From assembly GCF_900109915.1 (NCBI RefSeq), contig NZ_FOBU01000003.1, forward strand, positions 1 to 64,000: DNA of 64,000 nt, given 5' to 3'. Below the pieces are notes generated by a model, which was not told the DNA's origin, did not search any database, and saw nothing but the letters and a program-made list of their open reading frames with translations. Origin of the DNA: Luteibacter sp. UNCMF331Sha3.1 (lineage in GTDB: Bacteria > Pseudomonadota > Gammaproteobacteria > Xanthomonadales > Rhodanobacteraceae). Shown here in pieces: positions 1 to 9,692 of the stretch (position 1 is the stretch's first letter; every line of letters starts with the position of its first letter). A program made the position numbers and the translations under genes.

Positions 1-1
1 G

Positions 2-505
2 AAGAACGAGGCGTTCATCGCGACGCTGCGCGACCGTTCGCCAACGATGGCCGCCGAACCGGCCCGGCCGGCACCCGATACCTCGCTCGCGCCGACGTGG
101 GCCCCGGCGGCACCGATGACGACAGCGCCCGAACCTGCCATGGCCGTCTCGCCGCGTCTGGACCCGCGTCACGCCGACCATCCCCAGAACGGTCTGTACG
201 AAGCGCTGAAAACGCAGTTGCCGGAGGCCTCCGACCAGCGCCTGCTCCAGTCGACGGCGGCATGCCATCGCAGCGGCATCACCGCCGACAACCTGTCGCT
301 GGTGCACATCAACGAAGCAACGATGACGCTGCATTTCTTCGGCACCGGCCCGCTCACGTCGCCCGCCAGCGTGGACCTCAACCGCCCGTCGCCCTCGCCG
401 GAAGAGAGCGTCGAGCGGATGGCGCAGTTCGACCAGCAGCAGACGCAGATGCTGGCCGAGTTCCGGGCGCAGTCGGCGCAGATGGCGCAGGGTCGCTCGC
501 GCTAG
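2..505 (+). CDS. C-terminal part of an XVIPCD-bearing type IV secretion effector (5' truncated)
   Basis: The reading frame is open from the first bases of the window, so the gene starts upstream; an internal ATG at 47 is probably not the start. A Pro/Ala-rich linker is followed by about 105 residues with the layout of the XVIPCD (the C-terminal signal that docks on VirD4 in Xanthomonadales type IV secretion systems). The pattern is DPRHADHPQNGLYEAL, then a helix, then NLSLVHIN, LHFFGTG, a V-D-L segment and a Gln-rich end. Proteins with this tail are normally antibacterial effectors injected into neighbouring cells. The toxic N-terminal domain is outside the window, so its activity cannot be named. 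No immunity gene is visible on this side; it would be expected upstream. The domain call rests on pattern recognition only. Confidence 0.72.
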   Translation, partial: KNEAFIATLRDRSPTMAAEPARPAPDTSLAPTWAPAAPMTTAPEPAMAVSPRLDPRHADHPQNGLYEALKTQLPEASDQRLLQSTAACHRSGITADNLSLVHINEATMTLHFFGTGPLTSPASVDLNRPSPSPEESVERMAQFDQQQTQMLAEFRAQSAQMAQGRSR

Positions 506-716
506 GAACCTTCCCGCTCCGAGGGTCCTGGGAATGCTCTGCACGATCTCGTGCCTCGGCAGGACAGGCAAACCCGATGCACGGCGGAGGAAGCACAGGC
601 GAGGTTCGCAGCGCGGGGCGTGAGGTTCTTCGCGGCAGTCGTCCATCCGCCACTTTACCTCGTGCTTGCTGCGTCACAACAAAACGTGGACATGCGTGGC
701 TCTAGGCTAGGCACCC

Positions 717-1847
717 ATGACTATCGCCGACTGGATGCCCGACATCGCGCATCCGTGGACGCGTTTCGCGCTGATCGTCGTCATCGCGCTCGTGGCCGCG
801 GGTCTCTCCCGACGCCTGATGCAGTTCCTGCTGCGCCGATTCGCACTGCGCCATCCGATGGGCGCGAGCATCGTGGCACGCGCCAACGCACCGCTCGAAG
901 CGATCCTTCCGCTCGCGCTCCTGCTCGTCGCATTCCGCGGGGCGCCGGATCAGCCCGCGAGGCTGATCGGATTCGCCGAACACCTCATCGGCCTGGGACT
1001 CGTGGCGGCTTGCACGTGGTTCATCGTGCGCTGCGTGGGCGCGCTCGAAGCGACGGTGTCGCGTTTCAATCCCATCGATCTCGAAGATAACCTCCATGCG
1101 CGCCGCCTGCAGACGCAGGTGCGCGTGCTGAGCCGCACGGCGATGGTGGTGACGGTCGTGCTCGGCATCGGCGTGGCACTGATGACGTTCCCGGGCGTGC
1201 GCCAGTTCGGCGCGAGCCTGCTCGCCTCGGCGGGGCTCGCCGGCCTCGCCGTCGGTCTCGCCGCGAAGCCGGTACTGGGCAACCTCATCGCGGGGATCCA
1301 GATCGCGCTGACGCAGCCGATCCGCATCGACGACGTCGTCATCGTCGAGGGCGAGTGGGGTAGGGTGGAGGAGATCACGAGCACGTACATCGTGGTGAAG
1401 GTCTGGGACGAGCGGCGCCTCATCGTGCCCCTGCAATACTTCATCGAGCAGCCCTTCCAGAACTGGACGCGTACCAGCTCTCAGATCCTCGGCACCGTCA
1501 TGCTCTGGTTCGACTTCGGCATGCCCCTGGAACCCGTGCGCGCCGAACTGGAGCGGCTATGCAAGAGCGCCCCCGAATGGGACGGCCGCGTGTGCGTGTT
1601 GCAGGTCGTCGACAGCAACGACAAGGCGATGCAACTCCGCGCCCTGATGAGCTCGACGGACTCGGGCAAGTCGTTCGACCTGCGCTGCAAGGTGCGCGAG
1701 GGTCTCATCGCGTTCGTGCGGCGGGAGTTTCCGGCCTATCTGCCACGCTTCCGGGCCGGCGTGGAGGGTGAATCGCCGCCGGCCGAGCCGGCAGACCCGA
1801 TGCAACCCAGGGGAAGCACCGGCAAGGCTCGCGGCAGCATGGCGTGA
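717..1847 (+). CDS. MscS-family mechanosensitive ion channel
   Basis: 376 residues, inner membrane. Hydrophobic segments lie at about 17-35, 60-73, 88-108, 140-158 and 166-198. The last is the pore-lining MscS helix, rich in Gly and Ala (GLAGLAVGLAAKPVLGNL, about 173-190). It is followed by the MscS beta domain (DDVVIVEGEWGRVEEI, about 205-220, and the VPLQYFIEQPFQNW stretch). Such channels open when membrane tension rises and release solutes on hypo-osmotic shock. The protein is longer at the N-terminus than MscS itself and resembles the YnaI/YbdG size class. The start at 717 gives the full first membrane helix; no strong Shine-Dalgarno is visible. The next gene, a DUF1003 membrane protein, begins 37 bases after the stop and may be co-transcribed. 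Confidence 0.9.
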   Translation: MTIADWMPDIAHPWTRFALIVVIALVAAGLSRRLMQFLLRRFALRHPMGASIVARANAPLEAILPLALLLVAFRGAPDQPARLIGFAEHLIGLGLVAACTWFIVRCVGALEATVSRFNPIDLEDNLHARRLQTQVRVLSRTAMVVTVVLGIGVALMTFPGVRQFGASLLASAGLAGLAVGLAAKPVLGNLIAGIQIALTQPIRIDDVVIVEGEWGRVEEITSTYIVVKVWDERRLIVPLQYFIEQPFQNWTRTSSQILGTVMLWFDFGMPLEPVRAELERLCKSAPEWDGRVCVLQVVDSNDKAMQLRALMSSTDSGKSFDLRCKVREGLIAFVRREFPAYLPRFRAGVEGESPPAEPADPMQPRGSTGKARGSMA

Positions 1848-1884
1848 TAGCTTTCGCGGCAGTAGCCACCGCTGGAAAACCACC

Positions 1885-2469
1885 ATGTCCACCACGCCCG
1901 ATCCCGCCGCCGAGCATGCCGCACGCCACTGGTTCTCGAAGGGCCTGCACGAGCTCGGTCATGCCGAGCAGCGCCTCCTTGATCGTCTGTCGCAGCGCAA
2001 GCTCGTGTCCGAGGATGTCAATGCCGTCTTCCGCTCCGACCTGACGTTCGGTGAGCGACTGGCGGACAACGTGTCGCGTTTCGGTGGCTCGTGGACGTTC
2101 ATCATCGTGTTCGCCACCATCCTGGTGCTGTGGACAGGCGTGAACTCCTTCGTGCTGCACAAGCCGTTCGATCCCTACCCCTACATCTTCCTCAACCTGA
2201 TGCTGTCGATGCTCGCGGCCGTGCAGGCGCCGGTGATCATGATGAGCCAGAACCGCCAGGCGGCCATGGACCGACTGGACGCGACGAACGACTACAAGGT
2301 CAACCTGAAGGCCGAGATCGAGATCATGGGCCTGCACGACAAGCTCGACCAGCTGCGCACCGACCAGCTGGGCAGCTTGCTCGCCCGCCAGCAGGAGCAG
2401 ATCGATCTGCTGATGAAGCTGGTAGCCGAGAACAACCTTCGTGCCGATCGCGGCGGACCGGCCGAGTGA
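1885..2469 (+). CDS. DUF1003 domain-containing membrane protein
   Basis: 194 residues from the ATG at 1885. An earlier in-frame ATG at 1768 lies inside the preceding channel gene and adds non-conserved sequence. The core from about residue 55 to 160 matches DUF1003: FGGSWTFIIVF, a first membrane helix with LWTGVNSF, the hallmark FDPYPYIFLNL, a second helix with AAVQAPVIMMSQNRQ, then DR, a run of charged residues and a C-terminal coiled-coil-like tail (KLDQLRTDQL...QQEQIDLL). The family is a small two-helix inner-membrane protein of unknown function, often annotated as YkoI/CorA-neighbour or cyclic-nucleotide-associated. Position just after an MscS channel suggests a role at the membrane, but that is only context. 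Confidence 0.88.
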   Translation: MSTTPDPAAEHAARHWFSKGLHELGHAEQRLLDRLSQRKLVSEDVNAVFRSDLTFGERLADNVSRFGGSWTFIIVFATILVLWTGVNSFVLHKPFDPYPYIFLNLMLSMLAAVQAPVIMMSQNRQAAMDRLDATNDYKVNLKAEIEIMGLHDKLDQLRTDQLGSLLARQQEQIDLLMKLVAENNLRADRGGPAE

Positions 2470-2906
2470 GACGTGGTTCACGTTTTCCACCTAGGCTGGC
2501 CTCGGCCCCGGTGCAGATTCGCCGGGCGACCGCCGATCCTCGCGGTCGTACCACGGACATCGGCTTCGCCGAGCCGGGGCAGTCGCTCGTCGTGAAGGTG
2601 GAGAGACGGCTCGGCTTGCGCCATCGCGTTTTGCCTCGCGTTAGCGCGAAGAGCCGTCGGCCGCTGCCCTCGGCGCTCCGGGCTTCGCCGTCGCTTGGGG
2701 AAGAATGCCGCTGCGCGGCCATGTTTGATGGCTCACGCACCCGCGCGGCGAGCGGGGTTTTTTAGACTCGGCTCCTGCCTCGACGAAAACGGCCGGCCGT
2801 CCGGGCCGGCCCCCTGCGGGCCTGATCCGCTCGCCGCGCTCGGTTCCGCAAGTCGCGCCGAGGGCGGCGGCCGATGGCTCCACCGACCCGCGAGGCAAGC
2901 GGGTGT

Positions 2907-2928
2907 GTAGGAGCCGCTATAGCGGCGA
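2907..2928. repeat. Half REP with GTAGGAGC head
   Basis: GTAGGAGCCGCTATAGCGGCGA has an internal palindrome (GCCGCTATAGCGGC). It resembles the single-hairpin REP elements of Pseudomonas and Xanthomonadales and stands just before the larger inverted repeat. Confidence 0.6.
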
Positions 2929-2934
2929 GCTCGT

Positions 2935-3000
2935 GTGGGAGCGGCCTCGGCCGCGATGGGTGCTCGCGGCAAGCACCCATCGCGGCCAAGGCCGCTCCCG
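2935..3000. repeat. REPIN-like inverted repeat, GGCC-body subtype
   Basis: Two near-perfect arms (GTGGGAGCGGCC... and its complement ending GGCCGCTCCC) about 29 bases long are separated by a short GC loop (about 2965-2970). The arms have one mismatch in the body (TCGG against TTGG) and one in the outer end. The same element occurs at 63205-63275. Confidence 0.85.
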
Positions 3001-3009
3001 CATAGAACA

Positions 3010-3043
3010 AAAAAAGGCCCGGATCGCTCCGGGCCTTTCTTCG
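3010..3043 (-). terminator. Intrinsic terminator of typA
   Basis: On the minus strand a stem GGCCCGGA / TCCGGGCC with loop GCGA is followed by a run of seven T. It sits 18-51 bases beyond the typA stop codon, the expected place. Confidence 0.9.
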
Positions 3044-3060
3044 TCGCCATGCAGCGTGGC

Positions 3061-4908
<1,848 letters not shown>

Positions 4909-4961
4909 GCGTCATGCGCCGGCCTTCAGCCGGTGCACCTCTTTGGTGTGGGAAGCCGCCG

Positions 4962-4990
4962 ATTATAAAGGAAAAGAAAGACTTTCGCAT
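4962..4990 (-). promoter_or_regulatory. Putative typA promoter (-10 box)
   Basis: A perfect TATAAT lies on the minus strand at 4967-4962, 54 bases upstream of the typA ATG, in an AT-rich patch that stands out from the GC-rich surroundings. The expected -35 position carries only a weak match. The stretch between it and the neighbouring lipase stop (4991-5103) is extremely GC-rich with overlapping inverted repeats. Confidence 0.5.
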
Positions 4991-5103
4991 GACCGTCCGT
5001 CCCGGGGGCCGGCGGGCCGTTTTCCGCGGCCGGCGGGGCGAATTTCCCGGCCCGGGCCTGGACCGGCGGGCGCTGGAAGGGGGGGCAGGGGCCCCCCGAC
5101 CGC

Positions 5104-5790
5104 TCAGAGCAGCCCGACCTGCTGGCTCGCCGTGTACCAGAGCAGGCCGTAATGGCCGTACGGGAAGGTGTAGCTGGCCGTCTCGCCCTGGATCTGGGAG
5201 GTGTGCACGCCGTACACGATGCAGACGCCGGTGGCGCAGTTGATTTCGTCCGAGTACGACTTGAACGAGTACATCCGCGCGCCGAAGCGGTGGCCCGCGA
5301 GACCGTTCAGCAGGGGGCTGCCGATCGACAGGCCCCAGCTTCCGCAGGTGCTGTTCGCCACGTTGTAGGGGTAGATGCCGCAGGTGTACAGGCCACGGAA
5401 GGCGCCGGCGATGCCGATGAAGGTGTTCACCGAGCCGGAGGCGCCGATGCGGTCGATCACGCGGGCGGCGAGGGTCGCGCCCATGGAGTGGCCGATGACG
5501 TCGATCTTCCCCGTGCACGACGACGCGAGGGCATCGACGATGGCGTTCTCGACCGGCACCTCTTCGCTGCCGTTGTGGTCGTTGCACGCGGCGCACAGGC
5601 CGTTGCCCCAGCCGGGCGCGAGGATCTGCGATTCGGCGTAGCCGCGCTGGCGCAGGAGGTCGTGGGTGGCCTGGAAGTCGGAGGGGCTCCCCGTGTTGCC
5701 GTGCACGAGCACGACCGAATCGACGCACGCGGCGCGGACGGGGCCGCAGAGGAACAACGACAGGGCGATGAGCGACAGCAGTGAACGCAT
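5104..5790 (-). CDS. Secreted class 2 lipase/esterase (alpha/beta hydrolase)
   Basis: 228 residues. A signal peptide (about 1-20, cleavage near VRA-AC) is followed by the oxyanion strand VVLVHGNTG, then the nucleophile elbow IGHSMG with Ser102, typical of lipase family PF01674. A His near the C-terminus (YGHYG) and an Asp or Glu before it can complete the triad. Eight cysteines suggest disulfide bonds in the periplasm or outside the cell. It probably hydrolyses acyl esters. A clear Shine-Dalgarno (GGAGG, 7 bases before ATG) fixes the start. It lies 30 bases downstream of the permease gene on the same strand, so the two may form a unit that feeds into the adjacent ester-utilisation locus. Confidence 0.85.
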   Translation of the reverse strand: MRSLLSLIALSLFLCGPVRAACVDSVVLVHGNTGSPSDFQATHDLLRQRGYAESQILAPGWGNGLCAACNDHNGSEEVPVENAIVDALASSCTGKIDVIGHSMGATLAARVIDRIGASGSVNTFIGIAGAFRGLYTCGIYPYNVANSTCGSWGLSIGSPLLNGLAGHRFGARMYSFKSYSDEINCATGVCIVYGVHTSQIQGETASYTFPYGHYGLLWYTASQQVGLL

Positions 5791-5820
5791 GGCTTGCCTC
5801 CGTGGTGTGTGACGCGCCGG

Positions 5821-7230
5821 TCAGACCACCCCGAGCGCGTAGTAGGCGACGATCGCCACGAAGACCGCGAGGGTCTTGATGACGGTGATCGCGAAGATGT
5901 CGCGGTACGACTGGCGGTGCGTCAGCCCGGTGACCGCGAGCAGGGTGATCACCGCGCCGTTGTGGGGCAGGGTGTCCATGCCGCCCGAGGCCATCGCGGC
6001 GATGCGATGCAGCACCTCCATCGGAATGCCCGCGGCTTCCGCGTTGCGCACGAAGCTGTCGCCCATCGCCGCGAGCGCGATGCTGAGGCCGCCCGACGCC
6101 GACCCGGTGATACCGGCCAGCGCCGTGACCGAGACGGCCTCGTTGACCAGCGGGTTGGGGATCGCATGCAGGCCGTCGGCCACGACGCGGAAGCCGGGCA
6201 GCGCGGCGATGACCGCGCCGAACCCGTATTCCGAGGCGGTGTTCATCGAAGCCAGCAACGCGCCACCCACGGCCGCCTTGCTGCCCTCCGCGAAGCGCGC
6301 GAACACCACGCGCCAGGCGAAGGCGAACACGGTGAGGATGCCGAGCAGCAGGGCGCCTTCCACGGCCCAGATCGCAGCGACCTTCGCGACGTCCTGCACC
6401 ACGGGCGGGGCGTTGCCGACCACGCTCGGTGCGAACGACTGCGTGGTGCCATACACGCGCGGAATGGCGAGCGTCAGCAGCTTGTTCGACACGCCGACCA
6501 CGATCAGCGGCAGCAGCGCGACGAGCGGATGCGCGAGCCGGTCGCCGGGATAGGCGGCCGGCTCGTTGGCGAGGTCGTCGCCATAGCCCTCGCCCCGCAG
6601 CGCGGCGGCGCGGCGGCGACGTTCGAGATACAGCAGGCCCGCGCCGAGGATGAACGCCGAGCCCAGCGTGCCGAGCCACGGGGCGGCCCAGGTATCGGTG
6701 CCGAAGAACGCGGTGGGGATGATGTTCTGGATCTGGGGCGTGCCGGGCAGCGAGTCCATGGTGAAGGTGAACGCGCCGAGTGCGATCGTGCCGGGGATGA
6801 GCCGCTTGGGAATCCGCGCCTGGCGAAAGAGCTCCGCGGCGAACGGGTACACGGCGAACACCACGACGAACAGCGACACGCCGCCATAGGTGAGGAGGGC
6901 GCAGACCAGCACGATGGAAAGGATCGCGCGCTTCTCGCCGAGCAGACCGATCGTGCAGGCGACGATGGCGCGCGAGAACCCGGCCAGTTCGATGAGCTTG
7001 CCGAACACGGCGCCGAGCATGAAGACGGGGAAATACAGCTTGAGGAAGCCGACCATCTTGTCCATGAAGAGGCCGGTGAACATCGGCGCGACCAGCCCGG
7101 GATCGGTGAGCAGCACCGCACCCAGTGCCGCGACGGGGGCGAACAGGATCACGCTGTAGCCGCGGTACGCGACCAGCATCAGGAAGGCCAGCGCGGCCAG
7201 CACGATCAGCAATGCCATCGAAACGTTCAT
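5821..7230 (-). CDS. GntP-family permease (probable 3-hydroxybutyrate or hydroxy-acid transporter)
   Basis: 469 residues from the ATG at 7230; an upstream in-frame ATG at 7347 would add a hydrophilic, unconserved 39 residues. About 12 hydrophobic helices are visible, with GntP/CitMHS-like motifs: an N-terminal VILFAPVAALGAVLL helix, the TMDSLPGTPQIQN loop, a central SMNTASEYGFGAV stretch, and the C-terminal ASGGMDTLPHNGAVI loop. GntP relatives import gluconate, and one branch imports D-3-hydroxybutyrate. Divergent orientation to a TonB receptor and proximity to two polyhydroxybutyrate-type hydrolases favour the hydroxybutyrate option, but the substrate is inferred from context only. Confidence 0.85.
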   Translation of the reverse strand: MNVSMALLIVLAALAFLMLVAYRGYSVILFAPVAALGAVLLTDPGLVAPMFTGLFMDKMVGFLKLYFPVFMLGAVFGKLIELAGFSRAIVACTIGLLGEKRAILSIVLVCALLTYGGVSLFVVVFAVYPFAAELFRQARIPKRLIPGTIALGAFTFTMDSLPGTPQIQNIIPTAFFGTDTWAAPWLGTLGSAFILGAGLLYLERRRRAAALRGEGYGDDLANEPAAYPGDRLAHPLVALLPLIVVGVSNKLLTLAIPRVYGTTQSFAPSVVGNAPPVVQDVAKVAAIWAVEGALLLGILTVFAFAWRVVFARFAEGSKAAVGGALLASMNTASEYGFGAVIAALPGFRVVADGLHAIPNPLVNEAVSVTALAGITGSASGGLSIALAAMGDSFVRNAEAAGIPMEVLHRIAAMASGGMDTLPHNGAVITLLAVTGLTHRQSYRDIFAITVIKTLAVFVAIVAYYALGVV

Positions 7231-7290
7231 CCCCGTGGACGGCGCGGCGGCCGTCGTCGGGGCGAGTATCCGCACGCGCGACGGGGGCGG

Positions 7291-7313
7291 GCACTGTACC
7301 AAGGTACAAGTGC
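7291..7313. promoter_or_regulatory. Candidate operator between divergent permease and TonB receptor
   Basis: TGTACC-AA-GGTACA (7295-7308) has perfect 6-base arms with a 2-base spacer and further flanking symmetry (GCAC at 7291-7294 and GTGC at 7310-7313, offset by one base). The spacing resembles sites for NarL/LuxR-type response regulators, and such a regulator is encoded 6.7 kb away in the same locus. It lies in the shared promoter region of the permease and the receptor. The link to that regulator is inference. Confidence 0.4.
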
Positions 7314-7392
7314 CGCCTTCGCGTCGCGTTCCTATCCTGCATGTCATTCGGCGCCGAGGGGGCGTCGCTCATTGGTTTATCGGGGGATGTCC

Positions 7393-9681
7393 ATGAAGCA
7401 CGCACCGCTGACGCTGGCGATCGGCCTTGCCTTGGGTTTCGCCGCGGCGCTTCCCGCCATGGCGCAGGATGCCGGCCAGGCGAACGCGCCGGCGACGGAG
7501 GCCGCGAAGAAACAGCAGGAGGCCACGCAACTGACCGAGGTCACGGTCAGCGCACGCCGGCGCGACGAGTCGCTGGAGAAGGTGCCCGTCGCCGTCAGCG
7601 CGTTCTCCGCGGAAGACATGAAGGACCTGCAGGCCACCAGCATCGACGGGCTGCAGGGCGCCGTGCCCAACATGAACATCGTGCAGGGCCGCGGGTCGTC
7701 GTCGTCGGTAAACATCTTCATCCGGGGCATCGGTCAGCCGGACGCGCTGCAGACCTTCGATCCGGGCGTCGGCATGTATGTCGACGATGTCTACTACTCG
7801 CGCATCCAGGGTGCGCTCGTCAGCCTCTTCGACGTCGACCACGTGGAAGTGCTGCGCGGCCCGCAGGGCACCTTGTACGGAAAGAATTCCACGGGCGGCG
7901 CGGTGAAGATCGTGACGCGCAACCCGGGCCCGACGCCCGAGGGCTCGGTCGAAGCCACCTTCGGCAACTACGGTCGCCGGGAGGGCCGGTTCTACGGATC
8001 GACCCCGCTCAGCGCCGACGGTGCCTGGTCCGCGTCTCTGGCGGGCGCGATCACGCGCAACGATGGTTACGTGCACGACTTCGCCGGCCGCGACTTCAAC
8101 AACGACGATACGAAGTCGGTGCGCGCCAAGCTCCGCTTCCACCCGTCCGAAACGTTCGACGGCGTGCTGACGCTCGACTACACGAAGATGTCGACGGCCC
8201 TCACGCTGGGCCAGCCGGTCTCGCCGCTGACGCGCACCGACCTCGTGCGGGGCACCGTGACGCTGCTGCGCCCGGATCTGGACAAGAAATACGACTTCCA
8301 CACCCGCACGTCGTTTCCGCCGGGCGACGGGCAGGAGCTCACGCACAAGGGCGTGGCGCTCAACATGAACTGGAAGCTGTCGGACCAGTGGAACCTCAAG
8401 AGCATCACGGCCTACCGCAAGCTCGACAGCTCGTCGTACATCGACATCGACGCCTCCCAGTTCGAACTGGGCGACGTGTTCGTGGGCTTCCGGCAAAAGC
8501 AGTTCAGCCAGGAACTCCAGCTGGCTTTCGATAACGGCAGCAACGTGCAGTCCGTGTTCGGCGCCTACTTCCTGCGCGAGAACGTGCCGTCGACGCAGTA
8601 CGCCTATGCGGACGATCTGTTCGCGGTCGCGGGCCGCACGATCCCGTTCCTGCGCAGCATCGGCGACGACCTCACGACGAAGAGCTGGGCGGGCTTCGCC
8701 CATGTGAACTGGGAATTCGTGCCGACATGGACGCTCGCGGCCGGCATCCGCTACAGCAAGGAAAACAAGGATTACGATCGCTCCACCAGCACCTTCTGGG
8801 GCGCACCGCTCACCGCGCTGAACGAGACGGTCGCGTTCGCCCGCGAGAAGGACTGGACGGCCTGGACGCCCACGGTCAGCCTGCAGAAGCAGTTCGATCC
8901 GCAGACGATGTGGTACGTGTCGGCGAGTCGCGGATTCAAATCCGGTGGCTTCAACGGACGTGCGAATTCGGTGGCGGAAACGCGCACCGCGGAGTTCGAT
9001 CCGGAGTACGTGTGGACGTTCGAGACGGGCCTGAAGCTGCGCAGCGTCGACAACCGCCTGCAGGCCAATCTCGCCGCGTTCCACAGCAACTACAAGGATT
9101 TCCAGGCGCGTGTCTCGGAGATCCAGAATCCGGGCTCGCTCACGCCGACCTTCGCCTTTCCGGTGATCAATGCCGCCAAGCTGAAGATGGACGGCTTCGA
9201 GGCCGAGGGCGTCGCGCTGCTTGGCGAGGGCACGCGTCTCAGCACGCAGATCGGCTACCTCAAGGCCAGTTACGACCGCTTCGACGACGCGCGCCTCGAT
9301 CCGACGAATCCGCAGTACAACCCCCGCATCCACGCGCACGTGCCGTTCTCGCCGAAGTGGACGGCACGCCTCGCGGCGACGCAGACGTTCAACGTCGGTG
9401 GCGGCGCGCTGACCATCGGTGCCGACGCGTCGTACCGCACCGAAACCTGGCTCAGCGTCGACAACTACGATGCGCTGTCGCAGAAGGCGTACACGCTGGT
9501 CGGTGCGTTCGGCATCTTCGACTCCGGCGACGGTCACTGGCAGTTCCGCGCCGGTGTGCGCAACGCGACCAACAAGGTCTACAAGACCGATGGCCAGGAG
9601 TTCTCGAGCGTCGGTAACATCCGTACGGCGTACTACGGCATGCCGCGTAATTACTACGGCTCGGTGCGTTACAACTTCTGA
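7393..9681 (+). CDS. TonB-dependent outer-membrane receptor
   Basis: 762 residues from the ATG at 7393, which has GGGGG six bases upstream; an ATG at 7387 abuts that box and is less likely. A signal peptide ends near AMAQ. The TonB box region (TEVTVSARRRDESLEKVPVAV) leads to the plug domain (IRGIG, VEVLRGPQGTLYGKNSTGG), then about 22 beta strands of the barrel, ending in the usual aromatic residue (GSVRYNF). It takes up a substrate across the outer membrane with energy from TonB-ExbBD. The next gene, a secreted PHB-type esterase, starts 11 bases after the stop, so the receptor probably imports products of that enzyme, for example hydroxy-acid oligomers. The substrate is inferred from context. 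Confidence 0.93.
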   Translation: MKHAPLTLAIGLALGFAAALPAMAQDAGQANAPATEAAKKQQEATQLTEVTVSARRRDESLEKVPVAVSAFSAEDMKDLQATSIDGLQGAVPNMNIVQGRGSSSSVNIFIRGIGQPDALQTFDPGVGMYVDDVYYSRIQGALVSLFDVDHVEVLRGPQGTLYGKNSTGGAVKIVTRNPGPTPEGSVEATFGNYGRREGRFYGSTPLSADGAWSASLAGAITRNDGYVHDFAGRDFNNDDTKSVRAKLRFHPSETFDGVLTLDYTKMSTALTLGQPVSPLTRTDLVRGTVTLLRPDLDKKYDFHTRTSFPPGDGQELTHKGVALNMNWKLSDQWNLKSITAYRKLDSSSYIDIDASQFELGDVFVGFRQKQFSQELQLAFDNGSNVQSVFGAYFLRENVPSTQYAYADDLFAVAGRTIPFLRSIGDDLTTKSWAGFAHVNWEFVPTWTLAAGIRYSKENKDYDRSTSTFWGAPLTALNETVAFAREKDWTAWTPTVSLQKQFDPQTMWYVSASRGFKSGGFNGRANSVAETRTAEFDPEYVWTFETGLKLRSVDNRLQANLAAFHSNYKDFQARVSEIQNPGSLTPTFAFPVINAAKLKMDGFEAEGVALLGEGTRLSTQIGYLKASYDRFDDARLDPTNPQYNPRIHAHVPFSPKWTARLAATQTFNVGGGALTIGADASYRTETWLSVDNYDALSQKAYTLVGAFGIFDSGDGHWQFRAGVRNATNKVYKTDGQEFSSVGNIRTAYYGMPRNYYGSVRYNF

Positions 9682-9692
9682 GGGGGAATCCG

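Larger units (their letters stand above)
2470..3060. other. Long non-coding spacer with degenerate repeats
   Basis: No convincing gene in about 590 bases. It holds a degenerate module (about 2607-2750) that shares a 24-base exact match and a later ATGCCGCTGCGC match with 63089-63180, a half REP (about 2907-2928, GTAGGAGC head), a long inverted repeat at 2935-3000, and the typA terminator at 3010-3043. Several short open frames here look like chance frames in GC-rich DNA. Confidence 0.7.
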
